From the NCBI GenBank assembly GCA_003242275.1, contig QGUX01000055.1, positions 1 to 15,262 on the forward strand: a stretch of 15,262 nt of DNA, read 5' to 3'. A program made the translations under genes and the position numbers. Shown piece by piece: positions 1-6,012 of this stretch. The DNA comes from Pseudomonadota bacterium. GTDB lineage: Bacteria > Pseudomonadota > Gammaproteobacteria > Steroidobacterales > Steroidobacteraceae. How positions within the stretch are numbered: position 1 is the stretch's first letter; the number at the start of each line of letters is the position of its first letter. The notes beneath the pieces are model-generated. The model was not told the origin of the DNA. It ran no database searches and was given only the letters and a program-made list of their open reading frames with translations.

Positions 1-19
1 ATGCGACTCCCAGCTGTTC

Positions 20-307
20 TTAAGTTGCCGCTGTTCCGGTCTCGCCGGTGCGGATTCGAATAGCTTGCTCAAGGTTGCCAACAAGAATGGTCCCGTCGCC
101 GTTCCGGCCCGTCCGCGAGATGTTGGCGATGGCTTCGAGAACCGGTTCGACGATGGACTCGTCGACCGCGATCTCCACCTTGGCACGAGGCCCGTACTCT
201 GCTTCATATACTTCAGTCACCGTCACGCCCTGCACCCCGAGTTGGGCGATGGCGTGCCGCATCTCGTCCAGCTTGAACGGCCGGACGATCGCAGTGATGA
301 TCTTCAT
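20..307 (-). CDS. P-II family nitrogen regulator with shortened T-loop
   Basis: Homotrimeric signal protein of the GlnB/GlnK family, which senses ATP/ADP and 2-oxoglutarate and acts on targets through its T-loop. The N-terminus (KIITAIVRPFKLDEMRHAI), the GVQGVTVTEV strand and the C-terminal signature GDGTILV...IRIRTGETG are clear. The protein has 95 residues against the usual 112. The loss lies between TVTEV and KVEI, where about 24 residues are replaced by nine (YEAEYGPRA). This removes the stretch with Gln39 and most of the T-loop; an AEY remnant resembles the context of Tyr51. I chose the ATG at 307 because family members begin MK; an in-frame ATG at 316 would add MYV. Neither start has an obvious Shine-Dalgarno. 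The gene is divergent from ubiK and preceded by sigma-54 and NtrC-type sites. Bases 1-13 on this strand (GGGAG, then ...AT at the edge) could precede another gene such as amtB, outside the window. Family call is certain; the signalling mode is not. Confidence 0.9.
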   Translation of the reverse strand: MKIITAIVRPFKLDEMRHAIAQLGVQGVTVTEVYEAEYGPRAKVEIAVDESIVEPVLEAIANISRTGRNGDGTILVGNLEQAIRIRTGETGTAAT

Positions 308-401
308 GACGTACATGTCGCAACGCAGCGAGCCTTGTAGGTTTCCATTGCCTTGTCTTGCGGACGCGTGAACCGAACCGGTCCGGCGCCCACAGGACTA
401 G

Positions 402-417
402 TGCAGAAACCGTGCCA
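402..417 (-). promoter_or_regulatory. Sigma-54 (-24/-12) promoter of the P-II gene
   Basis: On the minus strand the sequence reads TGGCACGGTTTCTGCA. This matches the RpoN consensus TGGCACG-N4-TTGCW with one mismatch (CTGC for TTGC). The invariant GG (416-415) and GC (404-403) are separated by exactly 10 bases. It would start transcription near position 391, giving a leader of about 84 nt before the ATG at 307. The orientation fits nitrogen-limitation control of the P-II gene. Confidence 0.75.
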
Positions 418-510
418 CGGCTCACATGGGGGCTCTGCGCCACCAACGGGCCGCAAGGCGCGCCACGCGACCTTCTGGTGCACAGTGTTGGACATCTGCA
501 CGAGAGCGGC

Positions 511-525
511 GCACCAGATTGGTGC
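511..525. promoter_or_regulatory. NtrC-type enhancer site
   Basis: GCACCAGATTGGTGC is a dyad that matches the NtrC pattern GCAC-N7-GTGC exactly, with 6-bp arms. Its centre lies about 127 bp upstream of the predicted sigma-54 start near 391, a usual distance for an NtrC enhancer. A second, overlapping match with one mismatch lies at 498-512 (GCAC-N7-GCGC), so NtrC might bind in tandem. The site is also only 25 bp in front of the ubiK start and could touch that gene's promoter. Confidence 0.65.
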
Positions 526-550
526 GAGAACTTGGACACGAGGAGCACCC

Positions 551-832
551 ATGAACGACAAGCTGGACATCGACGGCCTGGTCCGCCGCCTCACCGAGGA
601 CCTGCCGGCCTCGCTGCGCGCCTTCCGCAGCGACCTGGAGGCCCATGCCCAGCGCGTGCTGCGTGATGGTGCGCGCAAGCTGGACCTGGTCTCCCGCGAG
701 GAGTTCGAGGCCCAGGCGAGGGTGCTGGCCCGCAGCCGCGAGCTGATCGCCGAACTCGAGGCCCGCGTCGCGGCGCTGGAGGCAAAGCTGGGGGAGTACC
801 GGGGGGATTACATGGGTGATTCGCCCAGCTGA
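551..832 (+). CDS. ubiK: Ubiquinone biosynthesis accessory factor UbiK (YqiC/BMFP family)
   Basis: Small cytosolic coiled-coil protein of 93 residues. UbiK of the enterics binds UbiJ and helps the soluble Ubi enzymes handle lipid intermediates of aerobic ubiquinone synthesis. The family signature is visible: a helical N-terminal half, then LVSREEFEAQARVLARSRE leading into a heptad-rich coiled coil (ELIAELEARVAALEAKLGE, about residues 60-80). The tail GDYMGDSPS is short and polar. The start at 551 has GAGGAG seven bases upstream and gives the standard family length. The gene is divergent from the P-II gene, and comM lies 743 bp downstream on the same strand. The ubiK-comM-P-II neighbourhood is one I recall from pseudomonads. 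Identification is firm; no UbiJ gene is in the window. Confidence 0.9.
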   Translation: MNDKLDIDGLVRRLTEDLPASLRAFRSDLEAHAQRVLRDGARKLDLVSREEFEAQARVLARSRELIAELEARVAALEAKLGEYRGDYMGDSPS

Positions 833-922
833 GGTATGAGGCGAGGCCTAGGCCTAGAGTGGCTCCGGAGGGGAGGGGGCGTCGGGAGGCTCACTTGCGG
901 TAGCCCCCTGTCCTGTCCTTTC

Positions 923-957
923 CTGGTTTCCGATCCTCGTGCCAGGACCGGAAACAG
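923..957. other. Imperfect stem-loop downstream of ubiK
   Basis: GTTTCCG (926-932) pairs with CGGAAAC (949-955). After one A/C mismatch, TCCT (934-937) pairs with AGGA (944-947) around a six-base loop. Two more outer pairs form across a bulged G at 925. There is no T-run on either side, so it is not a classic intrinsic terminator. It may be a 3' end structure of the ubiK mRNA or part of an unknown RNA. Confidence 0.35.
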
Positions 958-1182
958 CCTCGGCAGGGTTCGATGCGACGTCAGTGGCATTCACCCCCTC
1001 GTCTCCCCTGGGGGTGTTCGTTGCCGCTGCGGAACCGGGACTGGGGATGGCGAATGCATCTCTTGTGCAGGTTCAGGATGCCGGAATCCATCCGACTCGA
1101 GGCGGTCCCTGCGTTTGCGTCGAGCTAGGGTCTTGCGGCTTGAGGAGCCCCGTGCTTCTCCTCGGCAGTCGGGCGGTTCGCT

Positions 1183-1332
1183 TCAGCGATCTCCTGCACC
1201 CGCCTTCTCCCTTCCGTAACCTGCGACGTCGAACCGGACGCGGCCGGCGCTGTCGACGGTTACGAAGTCAGGTCGCCCGGATATCCGCAGGTGCCGCTGT
1301 ATCAGGCGGCCGAAGAGTTTCTCAAATGGCAT
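1183..1332 (-). CDS. Hypothetical small protein (49 aa), tentative
   Basis: The ORF begins at an ATG preceded by AAAGGAG with a seven-base spacer, one of the best ribosome-binding sites in the window. The predicted product starts MPFEKLFGRLIQRHLRISGR and is basic, without cysteines or a signal peptide. I do not recognise it. After residue 44 the plus-one frame stays open to a stop at 1125-1127 and encodes plausible sequence (VQEIAEANRPTAEEKHG). This could mean a frameshifted, slightly longer gene, or simply chance in GC-rich DNA. It is antisense to the ubiK-comM direction. Confidence 0.3.
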   Translation of the reverse strand: MPFEKLFGRLIQRHLRISGRPDFVTVDSAGRVRFDVAGYGREKAGAGDR

Positions 1333-1575
1333 TGAAGAACTCCTTTCCTCCGGACAGTGTGCTTGGACCCACAGACTCTATGCCGAAAACCCCGGGGAAT
1401 GTTGCGCAGGGCGCAGGAACCGCTCCCAGTGTCATCCGTCCTGTGGTGGTTCGTGGGGCGATTTCCTTGGCAATCCGCCCGGATTGACGGGCGCTCCTTC
1501 CGTGTTGCCGCATGCAAACTGGGCCCTGGGGCTCGAATGGCTCCGTGGCAGATGGCGGTTCTGGCAGGTGAAGGA

Positions 1576-3159
1576 ATGGGATTCGCGCGGGTGCTGAGCC
1601 GGGCGCAGGCCGGGCTGGATGCGCCACAGGTGGCGGTGGAGGTGCACCTGGGCAGCGGGCTGCCCACCTTCTCCATCGTGGGACTGCCTGCCGCAGCGGT
1701 GAAAGAAAGTCGCGAACGCGTGCGCGCGGCGCTGTCCACCTGTGGGTTCGACCTGCCGGCGGGGCGCATCACGGTCAATCTGGCGCCAGCCGACCTGCCC
1801 AAGGAGGGCGGGCGTTACGACCTGCCGGTGGCTGTGGGTGTCCTGCTGGCCTCGGGACAGGTCGATCCGGGCTTCGACCCGGCCCGCACCGAGTTCTATG
1901 GCGAGCTCGCCCTCACGGGTGAACTCAAACCCGTGCCGGGGTTGCTGCTGGCGGCATTGCATGCGCGGCGTGCCGGGCACGCCATCGTCGTGCCTTCGTT
2001 CAACGTACGGGAAGTGCTTCCAGCGGGTACCTGTGTGCTGGCGCTGTCGAGCCTCGCGGAGCTGGCTGGAGAGGGGCAGGGGCTGCAGTGTTTCATCGAC
2101 GATCCACATGCGGCCGATGAACTCGATGAGCAACGCGACGCCGGCGTGGACCATGCGGGCGTGCCCGATCTGTCCGACGTCCGCGGGCAGCACCAGGCCA
2201 AGCGTGCCCTGCTGATCGCGGCGGCCGGCGCGCACAGCCTGCTGATGATCGGCCCGCCGGGGTCGGGGAAGACCATGCTGGCGCAGCGCCTGCCCGGCCT
2301 GCTGCCACCGCTGGATGAGGCGCAGGCGCTGGAGGTGGCGGCGATCGCGGCCGTGGCGGAGTGCGCGATGCGTGACGGCGGTGGCCATGCGCGCCACCGC
2401 AGGCCGCTGGCCTGCAGCGTGCCGCCGTTCCGCGCGCCCCACCACACGGCTTCCGCACACGCCATCGTGGGTGGCGGCAGCAGCGTGCGGCCCGGCGAGG
2501 TGAGCCTCGCGCATCATGGCGTGCTGTTCCTCGACGAGTTGCCCGAGTTCGACCGGCGCGTGCTCGAGTCGCTGCGCGAGCCGCTGGAGTGCGGGCGTGT
2601 CAGCGTGGTGCGCGCCAACCAGCGCGCCGAGTACCCGGCCTCGTTCCTGCTCGTGGCGGCGATGAATCCCTGTCCCTGCGGGCGGCACGGGCTCGCGTCA
2701 CCGCCGTGCACTTGCCTTCCGGAGCAGGTGAAGCGCTACAACGCGCGCATCTCCGGTCCCCTGCGTGACCGCATCGACCTGCAGCTCAGGCTGGCGCAGG
2801 TGCCGGCCGAGGCCATCGTGGGCGGCGCGGCCGGGAACACCCCATGCGGCGCCACCGGGCCCGGCGTCCCTGCCACCAGCGCACAGGCGCGCGCGCTGGT
2901 GCACGCGGCGCGCCGCCGCCAGCTTGCGCGCCAAGGCTGCCTCAACGCCCATCTCTCCGCCGCCGACACCATGCGCCACTGCATGCCCGACGCCGGGGGC
3001 GCGGAACTGCTGCGCGCGGCGACGAACCGCCACGGATTGTCGGCGCGGGCCCAGCACCGCGTGCTGCGCGTGGCGCGCAGCATCGCGGACCTGGAAGGCC
3101 GACATAACGTCGGCCCGATCGACGTTGCTGAATCACTGGCGCTGCGCCTGCAAGACTGA
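1576..3159 (+). CDS. comM: ComM/YifB family Mg-chelatase-like AAA+ ATPase
   Basis: Cytosolic AAA+ protein of 527 residues. In Vibrio cholerae ComM is a hexameric helicase that drives branch migration during natural transformation; it is widespread beyond competent species. The N-terminal ChlI-like domain holds the hallmark GLPTFSIVGLPAAAVKESRE. Walker A is GPPGSGKT (226-233), and Walker B is VLFLDE (316-321) followed by LPEF. The cysteine motif MNPCPCGRHG with a downstream CTC, and ISGPLRDRIDL, are also family hallmarks. The Mg-chelatase C-terminal helical domain ends the protein. I chose the ATG at 1576 because MGFARVLSRA aligns with the usual MSLAIVHSRA start and AGGTGAAGGA lies just upstream. 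The open frame extends to 1357 but that part has no family resemblance. DUF898 begins 68 bp downstream and could be co-transcribed. Confidence 0.93.
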   Translation: MGFARVLSRAQAGLDAPQVAVEVHLGSGLPTFSIVGLPAAAVKESRERVRAALSTCGFDLPAGRITVNLAPADLPKEGGRYDLPVAVGVLLASGQVDPGFDPARTEFYGELALTGELKPVPGLLLAALHARRAGHAIVVPSFNVREVLPAGTCVLALSSLAELAGEGQGLQCFIDDPHAADELDEQRDAGVDHAGVPDLSDVRGQHQAKRALLIAAAGAHSLLMIGPPGSGKTMLAQRLPGLLPPLDEAQALEVAAIAAVAECAMRDGGGHARHRRPLACSVPPFRAPHHTASAHAIVGGGSSVRPGEVSLAHHGVLFLDELPEFDRRVLESLREPLECGRVSVVRANQRAEYPASFLLVAAMNPCPCGRHGLASPPCTCLPEQVKRYNARISGPLRDRIDLQLRLAQVPAEAIVGGAAGNTPCGATGPGVPATSAQARALVHAARRRQLARQGCLNAHLSAADTMRHCMPDAGGAELLRAATNRHGLSARAQHRVLRVARSIADLEGRHNVGPIDVAESLALRLQD

Positions 3160-3187
3160 AACAATCCCGCGGCCATTCCAACAACAG

Positions 3188-3204
3188 CGGCCGTCACACG
3201 GCCG
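3188..3204. other. Short perfect hairpin between comM and DUF898
   Basis: CGGCCGT and ACGGCCG form a perfect seven-pair GC-rich stem closed by the three-base loop CAC, 28 bases after the comM stop. No T-run follows, so it may not terminate. It may stabilise the comM mRNA end or reduce read-through into the DUF898 gene. Confidence 0.35.
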
Positions 3205-3227
3205 TATCCGGTCTCTCGGGGAGTCCT

Positions 3228-4334
3228 ATGAATGACGTTGCTGCGACACCGGCCCCGGTCTCTGCGCCGGCCCTGCGGGAACTGCCGATCGAGTTCCGCG
3301 GCACCGGCGGCGAGTACTTCCGCATCTGGATCGTCAACCTGCTGCTGACCATCGTCACGCTGGGCATCTATTCGGCATGGGCGAAGGTCCGGCGCCTGCG
3401 CTACTTCTACGGCAGCACCTCGCTGGACGGCAGCAGCTTCGAATACCACGGCAGGCCGGTCGCCATCCTGAAGGGCCGGCTCATCGTCTTTGGCGTGTAC
3501 CTGGTGTTCGTCGCCCTGGGCTACCTCTGGCCGAAGGCGCAGTTGGTGGCCGCCCTGCTGGTGATCGCCGGCCTGCCCTGGATCATCGTGCGCTCGCGCC
3601 TGTTCCAGATGCGCATGACCTCCTGGCGCGGACTGCGCTTCAACTTCCACGGCCGCTACGGCGGCGCGTTGCTGAATTTCATCGTCTTCCCGCTGCTGTC
3701 CCTGCTCACGCTGATGGGGCTGTGGCCGTATGCGCAGTGGCGGCAGGTGAGCTACTTCGCCACCAACACGGCATACGGGGCGCAGCGATTCGGTTTCACC
3801 ACCACGGTGGGGACGTACTACAGGATCTTCCTGGTGCTGGTGGGCATGTCTTTCCTGGGCTTCCTCGTCGGCGTGGGTGGGGTGGCGATGCTCGTCGGCC
3901 TGGTCATCGGGGTGACCGCGGCCGCCGGCGGCGGCGGTCCCGAGGACATGGCGGCCGTCGCCGGCGCCGCCATGGCCATGTCCTTGTCCATCGCCGTCAC
4001 CGTCGTGCTGGTGACCATGCTGCTGCAGGCCTACTACCGGGCGCACTTCCTCAATGCATCCGTCGGCGGCGTGAACGTGGGACCGCACCGCCTGAATTCG
4101 CGGCTGCGCACCATGCCGCTGCTGGGCATCCTGCTCACCAACCTGCTGGGCATGGTGTTCACGCTGGGCCTGTTCTACCCGTGGGCGAAGATCCGCCTGC
4201 TGCGCTACCAGCTCGCCAACACCTCGGTGACCGTGGAGGGCGACCTCGGCCAGTTCGTGGCCGATGCCGCGGCGGACGCCAGCGCGCTGGGCGAGGAGGC
4301 CGGGGACTTCCTCGACATCGACTTCGGGATCTGA
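3228..4334 (+). CDS. DUF898 (YjgN) family polytopic membrane protein
   Basis: Inner-membrane protein of 368 residues with the duplicated layout of the YjgN/DUF898 family; its biochemical role is unknown. The first unit is NLLLTIVTLGIYSAWAKVRR followed by LRYFYGSTSLDGSSFEYHG. A second copy near the C-terminus reads NLLGMVFTLGLFYPWAKIR, then LLRYQLANTSVTVEGDL. Several hydrophobic helices lie between them, including a Gly/Ala-rich pair around residues 205-275. The C-terminal tail is acidic (EEAGDFLDIDFGI). The start at 3228 has GGGGAG six bases upstream. Its TGA overlaps the ATG of the M48 protease by one base, so the two are probably translationally coupled. The same DUF898-M48 pairing, as I recall it from other proteobacteria, suggests joint envelope maintenance. 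Family call is strong, function open. Confidence 0.9.
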   Translation: MNDVAATPAPVSAPALRELPIEFRGTGGEYFRIWIVNLLLTIVTLGIYSAWAKVRRLRYFYGSTSLDGSSFEYHGRPVAILKGRLIVFGVYLVFVALGYLWPKAQLVAALLVIAGLPWIIVRSRLFQMRMTSWRGLRFNFHGRYGGALLNFIVFPLLSLLTLMGLWPYAQWRQVSYFATNTAYGAQRFGFTTTVGTYYRIFLVLVGMSFLGFLVGVGGVAMLVGLVIGVTAAAGGGGPEDMAAVAGAAMAMSLSIAVTVVLVTMLLQAYYRAHFLNASVGGVNVGPHRLNSRLRTMPLLGILLTNLLGMVFTLGLFYPWAKIRLLRYQLANTSVTVEGDLGQFVADAAADASALGEEAGDFLDIDFGI

Positions 4335-5386
4335 TGGTCCGGGGCAGCTACTTCGATGCGCGCACCGCCCGGAACGTGCCGGCGGAGCTGGACGCCACCG
4401 CCGGCGGGCAGTGGCGGCTCGTGCTCGGGGATGGCGGCGAGCTGCTGTTGGAGCCCTGGCAGGTGCGGGTGTCCGACCGCATCGGCAGCGTGCCGCGCCG
4501 CCTGCACCTGCCCGGCGGCGCGGAGTTCGAGACCCGCGACAACGACGGTGTGGACGCGCTGCTGCACCAGGTCGGCCTTCCGGGCCGCGGCGGCGCCGTG
4601 CACGCGCTGGAGCGCCGGTGGGGCATCGCGCTCGGGGCGCTGGTCGCGGTGGTGCTGGTGGTCTTCCTCTCGATCCGCTACGGCCTGCCGGCGGCCTCGG
4701 GATGGGTGGCGCACCGCATGCCGGCCGAGGCCGACCTGCTGATCGGCGAGCAGGTGCTGGAGGTGCTGGACAGCACGCTGATGCGGCCCACCCGGCTCTC
4801 CACCGCCGAGCGCTTGCGCATGCAGGGCCTGTTCGCCCGCGTGACCGCCGGGATGGACGACGGTCATGCCTACCGGCTGGAGCTGCGCTACTCGCGCATC
4901 GGGCCGAACGCGCTGGCGCTGCCCTCGGGCATCGTGGTGGTCACCGACGCCATGGTGGTCCTCGCGGACAACGACGAGGAACTGCTGGCGGTGCTGGCGC
5001 ACGAGGTAGGGCACGTGCGCGGCCGGCATTCGCTGCGCCAGCTCATCCAGAACGCGGGCATCTCGGCGCTGGCGCTGGCCGTGCTGGGCGATGTGGGTTC
5101 AGTTTCCGCAGTCCTGTCGTCGGCGGGGCCGGTGCTGCTGCAGCTGCAGAATTCGCGCAACCTGGAGCGCGAGGCCGACGCATTCTCACGCGCCTGGCTG
5201 CAAGCCAACGGGATCGATCCGGTGAACTTCGACCGCATCCTGTGCCGGATGCCGGGCGCGGGCTATGGCGACGACCCGATGCTGTTCCTTTCCACGCACC
5301 CGCCGACCTCGGAGCGGGCGCGCTGCGGCGCCGGCGGGGAGGCCGGCGCCGGCGATGCCGCGGAGGCTCAGAGCCCCAGCATGTGA
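4334..5386 (+). CDS. Membrane-anchored M48 family zinc metalloprotease
   Basis: Protein of 350 residues. The N-terminal ~95 residues form a soluble, probably cytoplasmic domain (YFDARTARNVPAELDA). One transmembrane helix follows (GIALGALVAVVLVVFLSIRY, about 97-116), then a catalytic domain probably on the periplasmic side. The zinc motif HEVGH is at 223-227, with R/G/RHS following as is usual in M48. The third ligand should be Glu280 in LEREAD (277-282). THPPTSER near the end is another M48 hallmark. M48 relatives such as BepA and LoiP act in envelope protein quality control; the substrate here is unknown. The start overlaps the DUF898 stop (TGATG). The last 19 bases overlap the 3' end of the convergent cytochrome gene. 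Confidence 0.9.
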   Translation: MVRGSYFDARTARNVPAELDATAGGQWRLVLGDGGELLLEPWQVRVSDRIGSVPRRLHLPGGAEFETRDNDGVDALLHQVGLPGRGGAVHALERRWGIALGALVAVVLVVFLSIRYGLPAASGWVAHRMPAEADLLIGEQVLEVLDSTLMRPTRLSTAERLRMQGLFARVTAGMDDGHAYRLELRYSRIGPNALALPSGIVVVTDAMVVLADNDEELLAVLAHEVGHVRGRHSLRQLIQNAGISALALAVLGDVGSVSAVLSSAGPVLLQLQNSRNLEREADAFSRAWLQANGIDPVNFDRILCRMPGAGYGDDPMLFLSTHPPTSERARCGAGGEAGAGDAAEAQSPSM

Positions 5387-5880
5387 TCGACGGCCTCGCG
5401 GATCAGCTCGTCGCTGATGTCCGTGCGGCCGCCCTTGGCGGGCATCACGCCGGCCTTGCCGGTGAAGCCCTCGATGGCGTGCTTGTAGAGCGTGGCCTTG
5501 CCCTGCGCGATGCGCGGCTGCCAGGCGGCGGCGTCGCCCGCCTTCGGGGCGCCGGCCAGCCCGACCCCGTGGCAGGCCTTGCAGGACACCTCGTACACCT
5601 GCTCCCCGTTCTCGAGCACCGTGCTCACCGCGGCCACCGGCTGGGCCGTCACCGGGGCGATCGCCAGCGCGCTGTTGTCCTGGCCGGCCACGGCCACGCG
5701 GGCCGGCGGCGCCAGGCGGTCGGCCACGGTCTGCTGCAGCAGCGGATCCTGCAGCACGCGGGGCGCCTGCTCGTTCTTGCCCATGTACCGGGAGATGGCG
5801 AACACGATGATCGCGAAGGCGACCAGCAGGCCGAGAACGACGCTGAAAACATTGAAAAAGTGGGTATCTTGCTTGCTCAC
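5368..5880 (-). CDS. Membrane-anchored cytochrome c5-like monohaem protein
   Basis: Protein of 170 residues that would carry one covalent c-type haem on the periplasmic side. An uncleaved helix (VFSVVLGLLVAFAIIVFAIS, residues 11-30) anchors it. A 60-residue Ala/Val/Pro-rich linker follows, then the haem domain with CKACH (100-104) and a likely axial Met146 in GVMPAKGG, typical of class I cytochrome c5. It would carry electrons between a membrane donor and a periplasmic or membrane oxidase or reductase. The start is GTG at 5880; the same frame has a stop just upstream and no ATG before the helix, so GTG is the only choice that keeps the anchor. It is divergent from the DUF1592 operon across 132 bp, with a good sigma-70 promoter in the gap. 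Confidence 0.88.
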   Translation of the reverse strand: MSKQDTHFFNVFSVVLGLLVAFAIIVFAISRYMGKNEQAPRVLQDPLLQQTVADRLAPPARVAVAGQDNSALAIAPVTAQPVAAVSTVLENGEQVYEVSCKACHGVGLAGAPKAGDAAAWQPRIAQGKATLYKHAIEGFTGKAGVMPAKGGRTDISDELIREAVDHMLGL

Positions 5881-5920
5881 TGGCGGGGGGTCCGGTCAAA
5901 GGATGCAGGTCAATCGCGGA

Positions 5921-5949
5921 ATTATAGGGAACCGGCGCGCTTTGGTCAG
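5921..5949 (-). promoter_or_regulatory. Sigma-70 promoter of the cytochrome c5 gene
   Basis: On the minus strand CTGACC (5949-5944) and a perfect TATAAT (5926-5921) are separated by 17 bases, an excellent housekeeping promoter. Transcription would begin near 5914 and leave a leader of about 34 nt before the GTG start. Its -35 lies about 20 bases from the proposed -10 of the divergent operon, so the two promoters could share regulation. Confidence 0.7.
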
Positions 5950-5969
5950 TCCAGGGGACTGTCGGGGGC

Positions 5970-5975
5970 TAGAAT
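5970..5975 (+). promoter_or_regulatory. Candidate -10 box of the DUF1592 operon
   Basis: TAGAAT preceded by GC matches the -10 consensus at four of six positions, with the key first TA and last T. It would start transcription near 5982, about 31 nt before the ATG at 6013. No good -35 lies at 16-18 bases; TTGGTC at 5942-5947 is 22 bases away. This suggests a weak or activator-dependent promoter. Confidence 0.35.
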
Positions 5976-6012
5976 CATGGAACGCTCCTGCTGCGGCCGG
6001 ATCGAAGGGGGT

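Larger units (their letters stand above)
833..1575. other. Long intergenic stretch without a secure gene
   Basis: About 740 bases between ubiK and comM. Plus-strand open frames here have low-complexity, unrecognisable translations rich in P, S, G and R. Visible elements are a double palindrome AGGCCTAGGCCT near 844-857, an imperfect hairpin at 923-957, a minus-strand ORF candidate at 1183-1332, and the comM leader. I see no tRNA, no IS ends and no repeat array. The comM promoter should lie in the last 200 bases, but I cannot pick a convincing -35/-10 pair. Confidence 0.6.

Noticed and set aside
844..857. AGGCCTAGGCCT as a possible repeat or attachment site
   Set aside because: It is a single short palindrome with no matching copy seen elsewhere in the window.
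808..990. 60-residue minus-strand ORF overlapping the ubiK end
   Set aside because: A GA-rich stretch precedes the ATG, but the product is P/R/S-rich, overlaps ubiK antisense and resembles no family. Evidence is too weak.
1357..1575. N-terminal extension of ComM by 73 residues
   Set aside because: The extra residues have no ComM similarity, while ATG 1576 aligns with the usual family start and has a ribosome-binding site.
1432..2688. Long minus-strand open frame opposite comM
   Set aside because: Its translation is H/Q/R-rich without any recognisable motif, and the plus strand encodes a complete ComM. It is a shadow caused by high GC.
4264..6012. In-frame upstream extension of the DUF1592 gene
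   Set aside because: The frame stays open because of GC richness, but it overlaps the M48 and cytochrome genes and the divergent promoters. The signal peptide and ribosome-binding site fix the start at 6013.
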